DNA of 64,000 nucleotides from Cercis canadensis. Lineage: Eukaryota; Streptophyta; Magnoliopsida; Fabales; Fabaceae. The number at the start of each line of letters is the position of its first letter. Position 1 is the stretch's first letter. Below the pieces are notes generated by a model. It ran no database searches. It was not told the DNA's origin and saw only the letters and a list, made by a program, of their open reading frames with translations. Below, piece after piece: positions 50,949 through 62,212 of this stretch. The stretch lies in contig QAOA01000393.1 in assembly GCA_003255065.1 (NCBI GenBank), positions 1,245,493 through 1,309,492 of the forward strand, given 5' to 3'. The translations under genes were made by a program, and so were the position numbers.

Positions 50949-51320
50949 TTAATTTATGTTTAACTTACTTAGTATTAATGTGCTCGGGCGATGGAGCTTA
51001 ATTACAAAGATAGATAGAGATATTATTAAAATACAAGTTTCTGGCAGAGCAGAACAGTATTTCTGTTTAAGGGCATGGCTTATGGGGATTCTGGCGAAAA
51101 GGGAGTTGAGGACACAGGAAGTGCATGTTCTGCAGCAACTATGGTGGCATTCCCAAAATTGACTACGACTCCCACTATGACTCCAACAGGTATAACCACA
51201 AATTGCACAGCATGAAATCATTTGTTTTTTATGATATGAAGAAGCATTGGCTTCTACTGATTGGGTCAGAATTTTCAGTATGAAGAGGACCAGAATGATT
51301 CTTACTCCATATTTTTCCAT
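50949..51320 (-). CDS. Small secreted cysteine-rich peptide B
   Basis: 123 residues from the ATG at 51320. Residues 1-26 form a signal peptide (MEKYGVRIILVLFILKILTQ, then SVEANA). The domain reads SCCAICGYTCW, 12 residues, CHHSCCRTCTSCVLNSL, giving C-x3-C-x3-C-x12-C-x3-CC-x2-C. About 50 residues of tail after the domain (SHALKQKYCSALPETC and on) have no match in the sister loci and may be read-through into flanking sequence. The peptide should be secreted and disulphide-bonded; its role is unknown. It lies between loci A and C, all on the minus strand. Confidence 0.7.
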   Translation of the reverse strand: MEKYGVRIILVLFILKILTQSVEANASSYHKKQMISCCAICGYTCWSHSGSRSQFWECHHSCCRTCTSCVLNSLFARIPISHALKQKYCSALPETCILIISLSIFVIKLHRPSTLILSKLNIN

Positions 51321-51764
51321 CGTTTTTGCATCCGTTAGTACTCTTGCCTTCTGTAAGTTAATAAATTTAATTTGCAGTTTGGGAATTAACTGTTAAACCT
51401 GAATCCTCAAAGCTTCAGGCAATGATGTATTATAGATAAGTCTCTTAAAACATATGAAATAATATTATATATATGAAAAAGGGGTAAAGATTAATTTGAC
51501 GTTTAAGAGTCATGAAGTTGTAAAAATAACAATTAAATTACATGTGCCATTTTGCGTCAACCAAGAGGCAAGAGCTATTAAGAATTATATTTTCTATTGT
51601 AAGAAATTCTTAACCAATAGTAATTTATATATGTACTTTTCCTTTACAAAATGACCATCAAGGATTATTTGAGGAGCAGAGGAAGTGACTGAGATTGAGC
51701 AATTGATTCCTCTTTTTTTTTTTTTTTTTTTTTTTTTAATTTTTTTTTNTTTTTTTTTTTTTTT

Positions 51765-51965
51765 TTTTGGTACTTAATAAAATTTAAGGTGAGGAAAGAC
51801 TACTCAATTCTAAGACTAAGACATGTCACAGACTTTAATGAACTAGGATTTACAATAATATTTACAAATTGTTTATCAAAGAATGATCACTCGCAATTGA
51901 ATTTAAACCTAAACCTAATAAACGAAGTAATTCAATCCTTACTAATTAAACGAATCCATGTTAAG
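51765..51965. repeat. Dispersed AT-rich repeat, copy b
   Basis: Resembles 36625-36790 (see that entry). It follows a long T run with N at 51749. It supplies the last residues and stop codon of peptide locus C. Confidence 0.5.
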
Positions 51966-52183
51966 AGCAAAGCAACAGAGAGGGTCCAATGACATGTCTT
52001 GCATGCTTTACAACAAGCGTGACGGCATGCCTCAAACTCAAAGACAATTTTTGAACATGCATAACTACAATATGCACCACAAAACTGAGTACCAGAATGC
52101 TTAAAATAATTGCTTGTGAGTTCAGAAAGTGGAGAAGAGAGTACTAGATTTTTAGCTTCTACTGTTACCACAATTGCTCCCAT
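51932..52183 (-). CDS. Small cysteine-rich peptide C
   Basis: 83 residues from an ATG at 52183 (MGAIVVTVEAKNLVLSS). The hydrophobic reading extends upstream in frame (CCIRLLVII) with no further ATG before a stop, so the signal peptide core may have lost its original start. Domain: FCGAYCSYACS, 9 residues, CRHACCKACKTC, giving C-x3-C-x3-C-x9-C-x3-CC-x2-C. The last eight or so residues and the stop come from a dispersed AT-rich repeat, and the NSL tail motif of its sisters is missing. It may be translated, but its start and end both look altered. Confidence 0.58.
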   Translation of the reverse strand: MGAIVVTVEAKNLVLSSPLSELTSNYFKHSGTQFCGAYCSYACSKIVFEFEACRHACCKACKTCHWTLSVALLLTWIRLISKD

Positions 52184-52334
52184 AATGATGACTAATAATC
52201 TAATACAACAATTTCTACTCCGAACCTCCTCCTTTGCTTGCTTTTACTTCAAAATAACCTACAATTTCTACAGTTNTATCAAAGAATGACCACTCGCAAT
52301 GGAATTTAAATCTAAACCTAATAAACGAAGTAAT

Positions 52335-52587
52335 TCAATTCTTACAAATTAAACGAATCCATGTTAAGAGCAAAGCAACAGAGAGGGTCCAATGACATGT
52401 CTTGCGTGCTTTACAACAAGCGTGACGGCATGCCTCAAACTCAAAAGACAATTTTTGAACATGCTTAACTACAATATGCACCACAAAACTGAGTACCAGA
52501 ATGCTTAAAATAATTGCTTGTGAGTTCAGAAAGTGGAGAAGAGAGTACTAGATTTTTAGCTTCTACTGTTACCACAATTGCTCCCAT
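52335..52587 (-). pseudogene. Second copy of peptide locus C, disrupted
   Basis: Near-identical to locus C but with TAT to TAA inside the CSYACS motif (stop at 52465-52467) and one extra A in the run at about 52443-52446 that shifts the frame. Lies just after N 52276. Confidence 0.75.
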
Positions 52588-52679
52588 AATGATGACTAAT
52601 AATCTAATACAACAATTTCTACTCCGAACCTCCTCCTTTGCTTGCTTTTACTTCAAAATAACCTACAATTTCTACAGTT

Positions 52680-53950
52680 AACCAAAGTTTAAAGTTATAT
52701 AAATTTATGATGCACTTGTCTACTTAAATATTGAAACATAATGGTATAGATCTCAGTTTTTGGTGGCTTTCCATTTTTTTATATATCGTGTATATTGACT
52801 ACACTTCAAACAGTTATCAATTCTCTTCAACCTACTGATTCGACCAACACAAGTATTGATAAATGCTTGATTAATCAGGATTGGTGGCCTACATTTCGAG
52901 CATTCGACTACTGAACAACTCATGAACCAAAGCACACTATATAATTACAAACAAATCAACTTACGTCTTTGCCTAATTAAAAGCCTAAAAGCCACCAAAC
53001 TGCATCAACCTACTGATTCGACTAACACAAGTATTGATTAATTCTAAGATTGTGTGGATTAACTCTTGAGATAATTAATCATTGAAAGAATTTATTACAT
53101 ATATAAAACTGGGTTTTGCAAGAAAAGCAAGAATTGATTTTGCCAAACATTAGTCCTCCCAAGGACAGTTAATATTGAATACCTCAAAAATGGTGACTTT
53201 TCATTCATTTTAGTTGGATTTTATATCTATGTACTTAATTATGTCTTATACCCTCACATTGTTTTTCAATATCTATGATCTTGGAATCAATCTCAAGAGT
53301 TAGTGAGTAACGGGTAAGACACCGGTTGCTTCTAACTAGACAAAATAGCTACTTTTGTGAGTAATCAATAATGTATCTTTTAAGCAAAGAATAAAATTTC
53401 GTTTTGGAATACCGTTTCGGTCACTTAGAAAACGAAATCATTTCAGAAACATTTTCAAAATTTCTTAGAAATAGAAGATTTTTTAAAAAGCCTTTCAAAT
53501 AATTTTAAGCAATAAATTTTTTTATTTTAAGAATTCTAACATAATAATATTGATAAAGATATATAAAATTAGATAGTATAATATTGAATAATTATTTTTT
53601 TTTGGTAACTGAATAACTATATTTTTAATCATATATATATATAGACTATAAAAAATATAAATATCCAACAAATACATCAATCCATAACCCAATTTTTAAT
53701 GTGTTTAATAAATATATGTATATATAAATTATAAAGAATGTTTATCTCTTCATTTTTTAAACTCTTACTAATTGAGTAAAACTAATAAGAAATACAAATT
53801 TAAATGGGCTTATCTAGGCAAAACTCAAAAGGTTATATGTTAAAAAAAATGGGCCAAAATAAGGCTGCATCTCTTTCCTAACATCCATAAACATAATACT
53901 TATGTGGTATCATAAAATCTCAATCTTTTAAAAATTAAAAATAAATTTTA

Positions 53951-53984
<34 letters not shown>

Positions 53985-54360
53985 TTTCTTAGATATTTTT
54001 AGTATTTATGTAATATGTTATACTACATAAAAATAAAAATATATATGAATAACATATATACAAATTAACTATTTTTAAGTTTATTTAAAAAAAATAGGAT
54101 AAATATATTTTATATCAAATAAAATATAAAAATTACATATATTTATCACATTAATATAATATATCATATCCATATAATATCATAAAATTTTCGTGTTATA
54201 TATATCTTTGTCAATTTTTTCTTAAATATTAAACCTTAAAAATAATTATCATGTGCCCAAACATAAATAATTAATTAATTAATTATCCCTTTATTTTTTT
54301 ATTCAGCGGTGGCTATGCTATGAACTCCAAAAATTAGTTAGGGACAAGTCGATCTTAATC
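52680..54360. other. Intergenic, very AT-rich
   Basis: Contains a (TA)n run at about 53955-53982. One 60-codon frame with six cysteines (52753-52935, minus) does not fit the peptide family. Nothing else recognised. Confidence 0.5.
53955..53982. repeat. (TA)n microsatellite
   Basis: Uninterrupted TA dinucleotide run of about 14 units in AT-rich spacer. Confidence 0.9.
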
Positions 54361-54378
54361 CCTGTCCGTGTGTTACAA

Positions 54379-54401
54379 GAAAGTTCCAGAACATTACAGA
54401 A
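54379..54401 (+). promoter_or_regulatory. Heat-shock element upstream of polyubiquitin
   Basis: GAAAGTTCCAGAA is a perfect three-unit element (GAA-nn-TTC-nn-GAA). It continues with a near unit (TTA at 54394-54396) and a further GAA at 54399-54401, all in 5-base register. It lies about 90 bases before the TATA box, the right place for a heat-shock factor site. Confidence 0.75.
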
Positions 54402-54487
54402 ACCTAATCCCAAAATTTAGTTAACGTGGAGGTTGGGTTGATCCTAATCTAATCTTGACATGCCCTGCCCGCCAAGCAGAACCCAGC

Positions 54488-54494
54488 TATAAAT
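54488..54494 (+). promoter_or_regulatory. TATA box of polyubiquitin gene
   Basis: TATAAAT in the context CAGCTATAAATCAG, about 118 bases before the leader intron donor; transcription should begin near 54520. Confidence 0.75.
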
Positions 54495-54717
54495 CAGAAC
54501 CTCGGTCCCTCTTCAAATCATCCATTCAAGCATTAACCAAAGCTTCCATTCAATCCTTCATTCTAGGTTCTTGCATATTACCCAGCGTTTACGTTTCTTT
54601 TGCAAGGTACTCTTTAATTAATTATCTTTCTCTTTTTCTCGTAAAGATTTTCGATTCAATTTGTTGAGCTTTTCAATTCTTGGATCTTTTTGGGTGTAGA
54701 TTGAATTTTGATTGTAG

Positions 54718-55878
<1,161 letters not shown>

Positions 55879-57298
55879 CCCGGGGTTGGTTGCTGTAGTT
55901 GCGTCTCTGTTTTGTGGTTCTGTGGTTATTGGTTATTGGTTATTGGTTAATGGTCCTTGTTTGGTAATATGTCTTTACGTTTAGTGCATGAACCTCTGTT
56001 CATGGATCATTGATAATAGAATATCTGCTGGGGCTATGTGAAAAGTTTATTATTTGAAATATGAGATGCTTCTTGTTTCCTTCCTATATGGATGCCTTTA
56101 TGATCTTTCATCTATTATATTCATAATTGGATGTGTTTGGGGTTATTGTAACCTACTCAATTATCATATCTTTTGAATTGTTCATCATTGTGTATAGTAC
56201 TGCCTATCATATACTCAGAACATGGTTATAACCATGGTTATAGTTGAGCTTTTGTTAGATTTGAATATACATTGCCCGAGAGGAAGGAGTTACCACTTTA
56301 AAAATAGCTGTCATGTACCTGTATTATTTTTGCTTTTTGTCATTGCTGAGTGCAGCTGTTGGCCTGTTGCTCACATCAAATGTAGTTACAAGTGGAATTC
56401 ATGTTAAGCATTCTTTGATGTTTGATCACTTGTGAAAGGGAGCGATTGTTAACATGTTTGATCATGTATCGAGCTTCTATGGCCTCTAGCATTGTGTTGG
56501 ACCCTGCTAAGAAATGGGAACATCTTAGAACTACAAGGTTCTGCTATAAAATAACTGCAGCTCTATATTCTGCTGTTCCCTCTTTTAGGAGTATTCTTTT
56601 GAACTGAAAGCCTCGAAAAAGTTTGGTTTTAGAGGTTCTGTGTGACAGACTTGCAGCAGCAGAAGGGAGATATCATATCCGGTGTTTGGGTTTTGGAGTG
56701 GAGTAGAGTTTAATGCTAAATTTATAGTTAATTAGATGTAGTACTCAAGTTTGTGACATAATTTTAAGTCCTTGCTTTTGCCCCTATCGCTTTCTAATTT
56801 ACACCTGGTAAATCACCTAATTATAGATTGCCAATGCAAAATGTACATTGCCAAATATCAAGTTTATCGCTCTTTCAATTCCAAACAATAATAATATCAA
56901 GTTAGACGCTGTGAGGCATGTGTAATACAGTGTGCAAATTGATTTCATAATTCAATAAGCATAACAACGCCTGAATAGAGGTGAATATATGATACATGGT
57001 GAGATGTGCAGTCACAAGTTTGATTCCTACCCTTAGTAGTTTCTTGGGGCTACGTCGTAAGAAATTTTCTTATGAATTATCAGGCATGCTAAATTAGTCA
57101 AGCGCATACAAGTTAGAACTTGATGCCATCTCACGTGTTCTGAACTTATGATTAAGATAGAAAATTCCGAGCAACCATAATAATTCTAGCAACGAAAACC
57201 GAGATGTACAAAAATTGAGAATGGTATTTTATTTTTTAAAAGTAAAAAAAGAAGTAAAAGTATATTACTGTTGAGTACTAAAAGGTTTATAAAGGTTA
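55879..57298. other. Intergenic, polyubiquitin 3' side
   Basis: Polyubiquitin 3' UTR and spacer. No gene recognised. Confidence 0.5.
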
Positions 57299-57664
57299 TC
57301 AGGGACATCGGTTTATGAAGACATTCATATCCTGAGGAAGGGGATTGAGGATGCCACCCTTGCATATTTTACAACAACCATAGTAACATAGAGAATAATT
57401 CTCAAAATCATTCCGATGTGCGAATAGCCAACATTCCAAACAACAAAATTGGCTACAGAAAGATTGTCTAGCTTCCTTATAATCTTTTGGGAGATGAGCA
57501 CCAGACAATGTTTTTGCTGCAACTTGATTGTGATGAGGTGATGGCGAAGAAGAAACCACAGACGCAGTATCTTGGGCTTGGGCTTCTATTACTACTTCAC
57601 TTCTTACCAATTGTAGCATAGTTATGACTAAAGCGATCATCGTCTTCACACCAGCTCTCTCCAT
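57299..57664 (-). CDS. Small secreted cysteine-rich peptide D
   Basis: 121 residues from the ATG at 57664. Residues 1-31 form a signal peptide (MERAGVKTMIALVITMLQLV, then RSEVVIEAQAQ). A Ser/Pro/His-rich spacer carries HNQVAAKTLSGAHLPKDYKE. The domain reads FCSQFCCLECW, 14 residues, CYYGCCKICKGG, then ILNPL and a terminal NRCP. Spacing C-x3-C-x3-C-x14-C-x3-CC-x2-C. This is the best preserved member of the array and is very close to locus E in the spacer and domain. Expected to be secreted and cleaved; target unknown. The cysteine spacing and the CP end recall GASA/snakin peptides, but the central CxxCC and the CxC of that family are lacking. Confidence 0.8.
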   Translation of the reverse strand: MERAGVKTMIALVITMLQLVRSEVVIEAQAQDTASVVSSSPSPHHNQVAAKTLSGAHLPKDYKEARQSFCSQFCCLECWLFAHRNDFENYSLCYYGCCKICKGGILNPLPQDMNVFINRCP

Positions 57665-57699
57665 CTCTCTTATAATTACTACATTCAACTCAAATATTT

Positions 57700-58640
57700 G
57701 TTTCCTTCAAATTTCACCTTAACCTTAAACTCGTTTTAGAATCTCAATTATGGGTGTATGGATATGTACCTAGGTGTTGGTATCTCTTCATTTTCTTCAA
57801 AAGCTTTCTTATACAAAATGCTATTCTTAAGAGAGGTTTTTTCTTTAAAAAAAAAATCTACAATTAGAATATATACAATTAAAACCAAATTTACCATTGA
57901 GTTGTTTGAATAATTGTAAGATGTTATATATATCATTTAATTTAATGACATTTGCTGTGAACAACCTATAATATGGGGCCTTCTTAATGAATGAAAGACA
58001 AGGACAATGTCTATATCTAAAATCCTAAAAATCATAACTATGAAGACCTACAACAAGTAGGGTATTTCACTCCATAACTGGTGAATTTTATTTTATTTCC
58101 TTGTTTTATGTTAGCGTTTTGCTTGAATTAGAATTCCAGTATTGCAAGCATTAATGGTTTTTTATCTTCAAAGCCCAAACAGAAATAGTATCACGTTTAA
58201 GGATTTTTTTATATTAATGTGCAATATAAGAAGCACATCGATCTTACTATTGAAATATATGTGCTTAACTTGTGATAAATCTTGATAGAAATTCGTTCAA
58301 CTGATAGATTCCCATGTACAAAATAAATCGAATCCAGATCAACCCATTGAAGATATATCAGAATGCCAAAAAAATCTAACTGAAATAATGAAATTTATAT
58401 CAAACTAGTAATTAAAAAGGGAGTAGAGTCTTCCAAGTTCAATATATCTTGTAGAATTAGATTAGCAAGATTACAGACTTTCTTCTATCTTTTGAGATAG
58501 AAAAATAGAAAATTATGAGGAACCGTAAGTAATGTAATAGTTATTTTACATATAATAGAGTAAGAAAGAAAGGATAAGAGAGAATGTTGAGTACTGTTGA
58601 TAAACAGCATCTTTGGACTTTTCGAAATTTTTTTTTACTT
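57700..58640. other. Spacer in peptide array
   Basis: AT-rich, no gene recognised. Confidence 0.5.
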
Positions 58641-58652
58641 TGTCTATTCCTA

Positions 58653-59006
58653 TTAACTTGAGAGCGTCTTCGGACTGTTTTCTCCCTTCATTGCAGCTCT
58701 GTTGAGATGTTGTTTATCAACAAAAATACTAAATTTTATATAGAGCTTGTCACGGACATAGCTTTGTTTCTTGCCCTTGCATTTTTTACAACAACCATAG
58801 TAACATTCAGAATAATTTTCATAATTGTTCCGATGTTCATGTACCCAACATTCCAACAAACAAAATTGACTGCAATAACTTTGTCTTGCTAACTTATAAT
58901 CTTTAGGAAGATGATGAGGAGACAAAGTTTGTGGTGGAAGTTGATTATGAGATCTAGGGAAAGAAGAAACCTCAGTATCTTTGGCTGTTTCTAATAGTAG
59001 TAACAT
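58653..59006 (-). CDS. Small cysteine-rich peptide E
   Basis: 117 residues from an ATG at 59006 (MLLLLETAKDTEVSSF). The hydrophobic frame extends upstream (STIIPSIIA) without an ATG; where locus D has ATGGAGAGA this one has CTGCAGATC, so the ancestral start may be lost, or TGCAG may be a splice acceptor for an upstream exon. The spacer shares HNQ, TLS and HLPKDYK with D. Domain: YCSQFCLLECW, 14 residues, CYYGCCKKCKGK. After this the sequence diverges from D and ends in 40 unrelated residues without the NPL or CP motifs. Probably expressed as a secreted peptide if a start is available. Confidence 0.6.
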   Translation of the reverse strand: MLLLLETAKDTEVSSFPRSHNQLPPQTLSPHHLPKDYKLARQSYCSQFCLLECWVHEHRNNYENYSECYYGCCKKCKGKKQSYVRDKLYIKFSIFVDKQHLNRAAMKGENSPKTLSS

Positions 59007-59582
59007 AGCTATAATGGAAGGAATTATCGTCGACTTAGCACTGGATCTGCAGTTTTAATTGTTTACTTAAATTACAATTTCATCCCCATGTGCCACAATA
59101 AATCTGCAGCAAGATACTACTGATAAAATGTATAAATTTGTAGCTAAAATGAACTAATTAAACATGGATGTAATTTATCCCATTTTAAGAGGATGTTTGT
59201 AACTTTCTAAAAGCTTAACAAAGATAAATGTAATTTACTCTCAAATTTATATGGCAATGACAAGTGGATGAAAAAGTCATAAATGTATTTAACTCAAGTC
59301 GGTGCAGATCTTTTTTGTGTTTGGCATACGAATTGAGGTCCATAATTGAACAGCTGTCATGAAAAAGCCAGAAATGTGTTTAACTTATTGAATCAAAAAG
59401 TTGTGAGTAATTAAGAACAAAAGTTGATCATGAATCATCCATGAATGTACAAGAAAAGACATTAAAACCAATGGCAATGTGTAGCAAAAGAGTAATATAA
59501 TTTAAACGACTAGAGAGAGGAGTGAGAGAAAGAAATTAAGGTTCAGAAATGTTTGTACCAGCAGACAAAGGTTGAGTCATGT

Positions 59583-59750
59583 TTATGAGGGACACCACCC
59601 CGTCATGAAGAAGAAGCCATCATAAATAAGGGAATTGAATGCAACACCCATGCATCTTTTACAACAATCGTTGTAACACTTACCAGAATCCTCAAGGCTT
59701 TTTACGTGTTCCCAGAATTCAAAATGTGAACCAAAATGAAAGTGGAAATC
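59583..59750 (-). pseudogene. Cysteine-rich peptide remnant F
   Basis: The minus strand encodes FEFWEHVKSLEDSGKCYND, then CCKRCMGVAFNSL and a tail ending GWCPS before TAA at 59583-59585. This matches the C-terminal half of the family (C-x3-CC-x2-C, NSL, CP near the end). The first three cysteines and the signal peptide are not found in frame, though upstream DFHFHFGSH is open. Confidence 0.68.
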
Positions 59751-59759
59751 TGTTAGATT

Positions 59760-60480
59760 TTACCGTTTAATAATTGATAGAGTGGGTAAAAAAAATTAAA
59801 AAAAAAATGTATTTATCTTTCATTATATCAAATCATTTTTTCCAAATTTTGAACTAATTTGTTTTCCTAGTACCGCTTTGAACTATACCAACTACCAAGT
59901 AGAAATCAAGAATTGGGGTATTTGGGTTTTAAGAAATGAATGGAAACTCAAAATAGTTCCGTCAAAGGTGTTTGTTTGATTTAGTTGTAGTAAGGCAAAG
60001 CAAGAGGTGTCAAATTGCCAATCAATTATTGTTTGTCTTTCTAAGGACAGAGAGTCCAAAAAGTAACCCAAATCATGGCTTTAACAATGCATTTCAGTTT
60101 GATTACAGCTAGAGTTCATTAACCCTTACCATCAAATCAGATCTCATATGAACACACTAAAAAAGAAACAAGGAAATATATATACCTTGCTTCCATAACA
60201 CTGAATCTCCTTTCTCTACTATTATTTTTTCACCTTTGTTATCACTTCTCTCCATACTTGTATTCCTTTTCACTTTTTGGACGGCTGTCTGTCCATCACT
60301 TTTCTCATCCAAACACAGCCTTTCCACCTAGATTCCTTCACCCGTTACCCCTTTTCCCATCTTCTCCCCCACTATAAATTTCCTTCTCCAACTTCAAATT
60401 TTTCCCATCAAGTTGGTTTCTTTTGCAAGAAATAAAAACCAACTCTTTTCTGTTTTTCAATTTTCACCTGAGCTAGCTTG
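59760..60480. other. Intergenic and leader of small membrane protein gene
   Basis: No gene recognised. Pyrimidine-rich sequence from about 60230 is probably promoter and 5' UTR. Confidence 0.5.
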
Positions 60481-60487
60481 CCCACCA

Positions 60488-60859
60488 ATGGCTACTGCAT
60501 ATTCTGCTTACTCAAGCCACAACGCGTCTCAAAGATCATTAGCCATGGTGTTGGCTCTAGCTTCTGCATTGGTGTTATCTCCATTATATGTGAAATCAAA
60601 GAATGATATAAGGTACTATGAATCTAAATGGAGCTCTGGTTTTGTTCTGCCTATGGTTCTTGCTGGACTTATAATTGCTATCAGAACAACCTCGTCAAGT
60701 TCTTCTGTGTCAAGTCCAAGAGCTTCTCTGTTGCCGTCTCCTGAGCCTTCATGGGTGCTCAGAATTGGGAGCTCTTCTTGGGGATTAGCAGGGATTTTGG
60801 TTATGCTAATGATGGTACTTCATTGGCAAACTTCAGTGCAGGACTTGCTTTGGAGATAA
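60488..60859 (+). CDS. Small conserved plant membrane protein
   Basis: 123 residues from the ATG at 60488 (MATAYSAYSSHNASQRSLAM); the frame is open upstream but the first 25 codons look like leader. Three hydrophobic segments are visible: SLAMVLALASALVLSPLYV, GFVLPMVLAGLIIAI and WGLAGILVMLMMVLHW. A Ser-rich loop separates the second and third, and WVLRIGSSSWGLAGI precedes the last. Single exon. It resembles an uncharacterised plant-specific membrane protein family; the function is unknown. Confidence 0.8.
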   Translation: MATAYSAYSSHNASQRSLAMVLALASALVLSPLYVKSKNDIRYYESKWSSGFVLPMVLAGLIIAIRTTSSSSSVSSPRASLLPSPEPSWVLRIGSSSWGLAGILVMLMMVLHWQTSVQDLLWR

Positions 60860-60861
60860 AG

Positions 60862-61780
60862 CCAGAGATATATAGCTATGCCACTTGCCTCTTCTTATGT
60901 TTCATAAGCCCTGTACTTGTTCAGATTGTATTATATTTATGCAATAATATAAGAAACAAAGAGTATATTTAGCAATTGAAGTTCTCATTTTGGTAATTTG
61001 ATAACAGAAAATTGAAGTTTGAGAAGAAGCTTGTGGTCAGAGTTCAGATCTGTTCTGAAGGGGAAAAAAGAAAAGCTCGGTTCCAAAAAAATGCAAGGCA
61101 CCTAGCAAAATGAATTGCTTAAATTTGCTTTAATTATAATGGCTCTACCTTCCCAACATGAGTTCATTTAGTGAACTCTGAAGTCTAAACCCAGAAATTT
61201 CTATATGTATGATAAGTTCCAATCAAATTCGCCTTAAAGTCCTCTCTAAGAAAATATGACTTTGGATTAGTCATCTTATAAGAGGATTACTGCTATACAG
61301 GCTAGAGAGTATAAGACACTAGGCTACCATGTTATCAAGTAATTAAGGTTAATCATTTAATACCATTCATTTCTATATTACAGATAGAATAGAACTGACT
61401 GCTCTGTTTTATGCAACTCAAATATATGTTTAAGTAAAATAAATAATACTTATGATATTGGATAAATTAACTAGTAACTAAAACTACTGCCTTCTTGCAT
61501 CAGAGGGGGGAAAAAAGGTCCTGATATTACTTTTTCTTAACAAAAAAAAAAATTCAAGATGTGCCAAATTGTTGGGCTTAGAATTTTTTTTCTGAAAATT
61601 GTTTGGCTTAAAATTGCCTGCTTAACATCTCACTGGCCCACTGGGCCATGCCTCTGGCCTTTTTTCTTGAAACTGGGCTGGGCCATGCGTAACTTCTACT
61701 TACAATATTTTTTGGGAAGTTCCTTATAATCAGATAAAAAAAAAAGTTCCTAATTTAATTGAGACGTGAGATCAGTCCTT
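60862..61780. other. Intergenic
   Basis: 3' UTR of the membrane protein gene and TAF9 promoter side. Nothing else recognised. Confidence 0.5.
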
Positions 61781-62212
61781 TCTTTCTCTCTGCTTTCCCT
61801 CCTTCCTTCCTCCCCTTACTCGGTTATCTACTCCCGTGACTCCCGTCTTCCATTCACAGTAAGTTTACTGTCTACCGTTCTCTTTCTCTCAGTTTCCGAG
61901 AACCAACGACATCGTTTCACCGATCTAATCAGTACAAGCAATTGTTCTTCCTCTTCCTGTTTCCACCCTTCTGATTTTCAAACAAATTTGGAACCTTTAT
62001 GAGAATCCCCATAAACCCTTTTCCATAGAGAGAATCCCCATAGTCTCTTGTTTCTTCGTATTTGATAAGTCCAATTGAAAATTTGTGCCACCTCCGGTTT
62101 TTATTGTAAAAGACAGGTACCCATGATTTAAATCTGCGATTTTGCTGGGTTCTGCCGAAATCTACAATAAAATTACTGTTTTTTTGGCAGGTGGACTAAC
62201 CAGAAGAGGGTA

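Larger units (their letters stand above)
51874..52679. repeat. Direct duplication of about 402 bases split by a single N
   Basis: 51874-52275 and 52277-52679 are about 97-98 percent alike by eye and abut at N 52276. Both contain peptide locus C. They differ by scattered substitutions and one extra A in the second copy. Either unmerged allelic contigs or a recent tandem duplication. Confidence 0.88.

Noticed and set aside
52753-52935. Minus-strand frame with six cysteines beside the peptide array
   Set aside because: Spacing (C-x4-C-x2-C, then scattered) does not match the family and there is no signal peptide.
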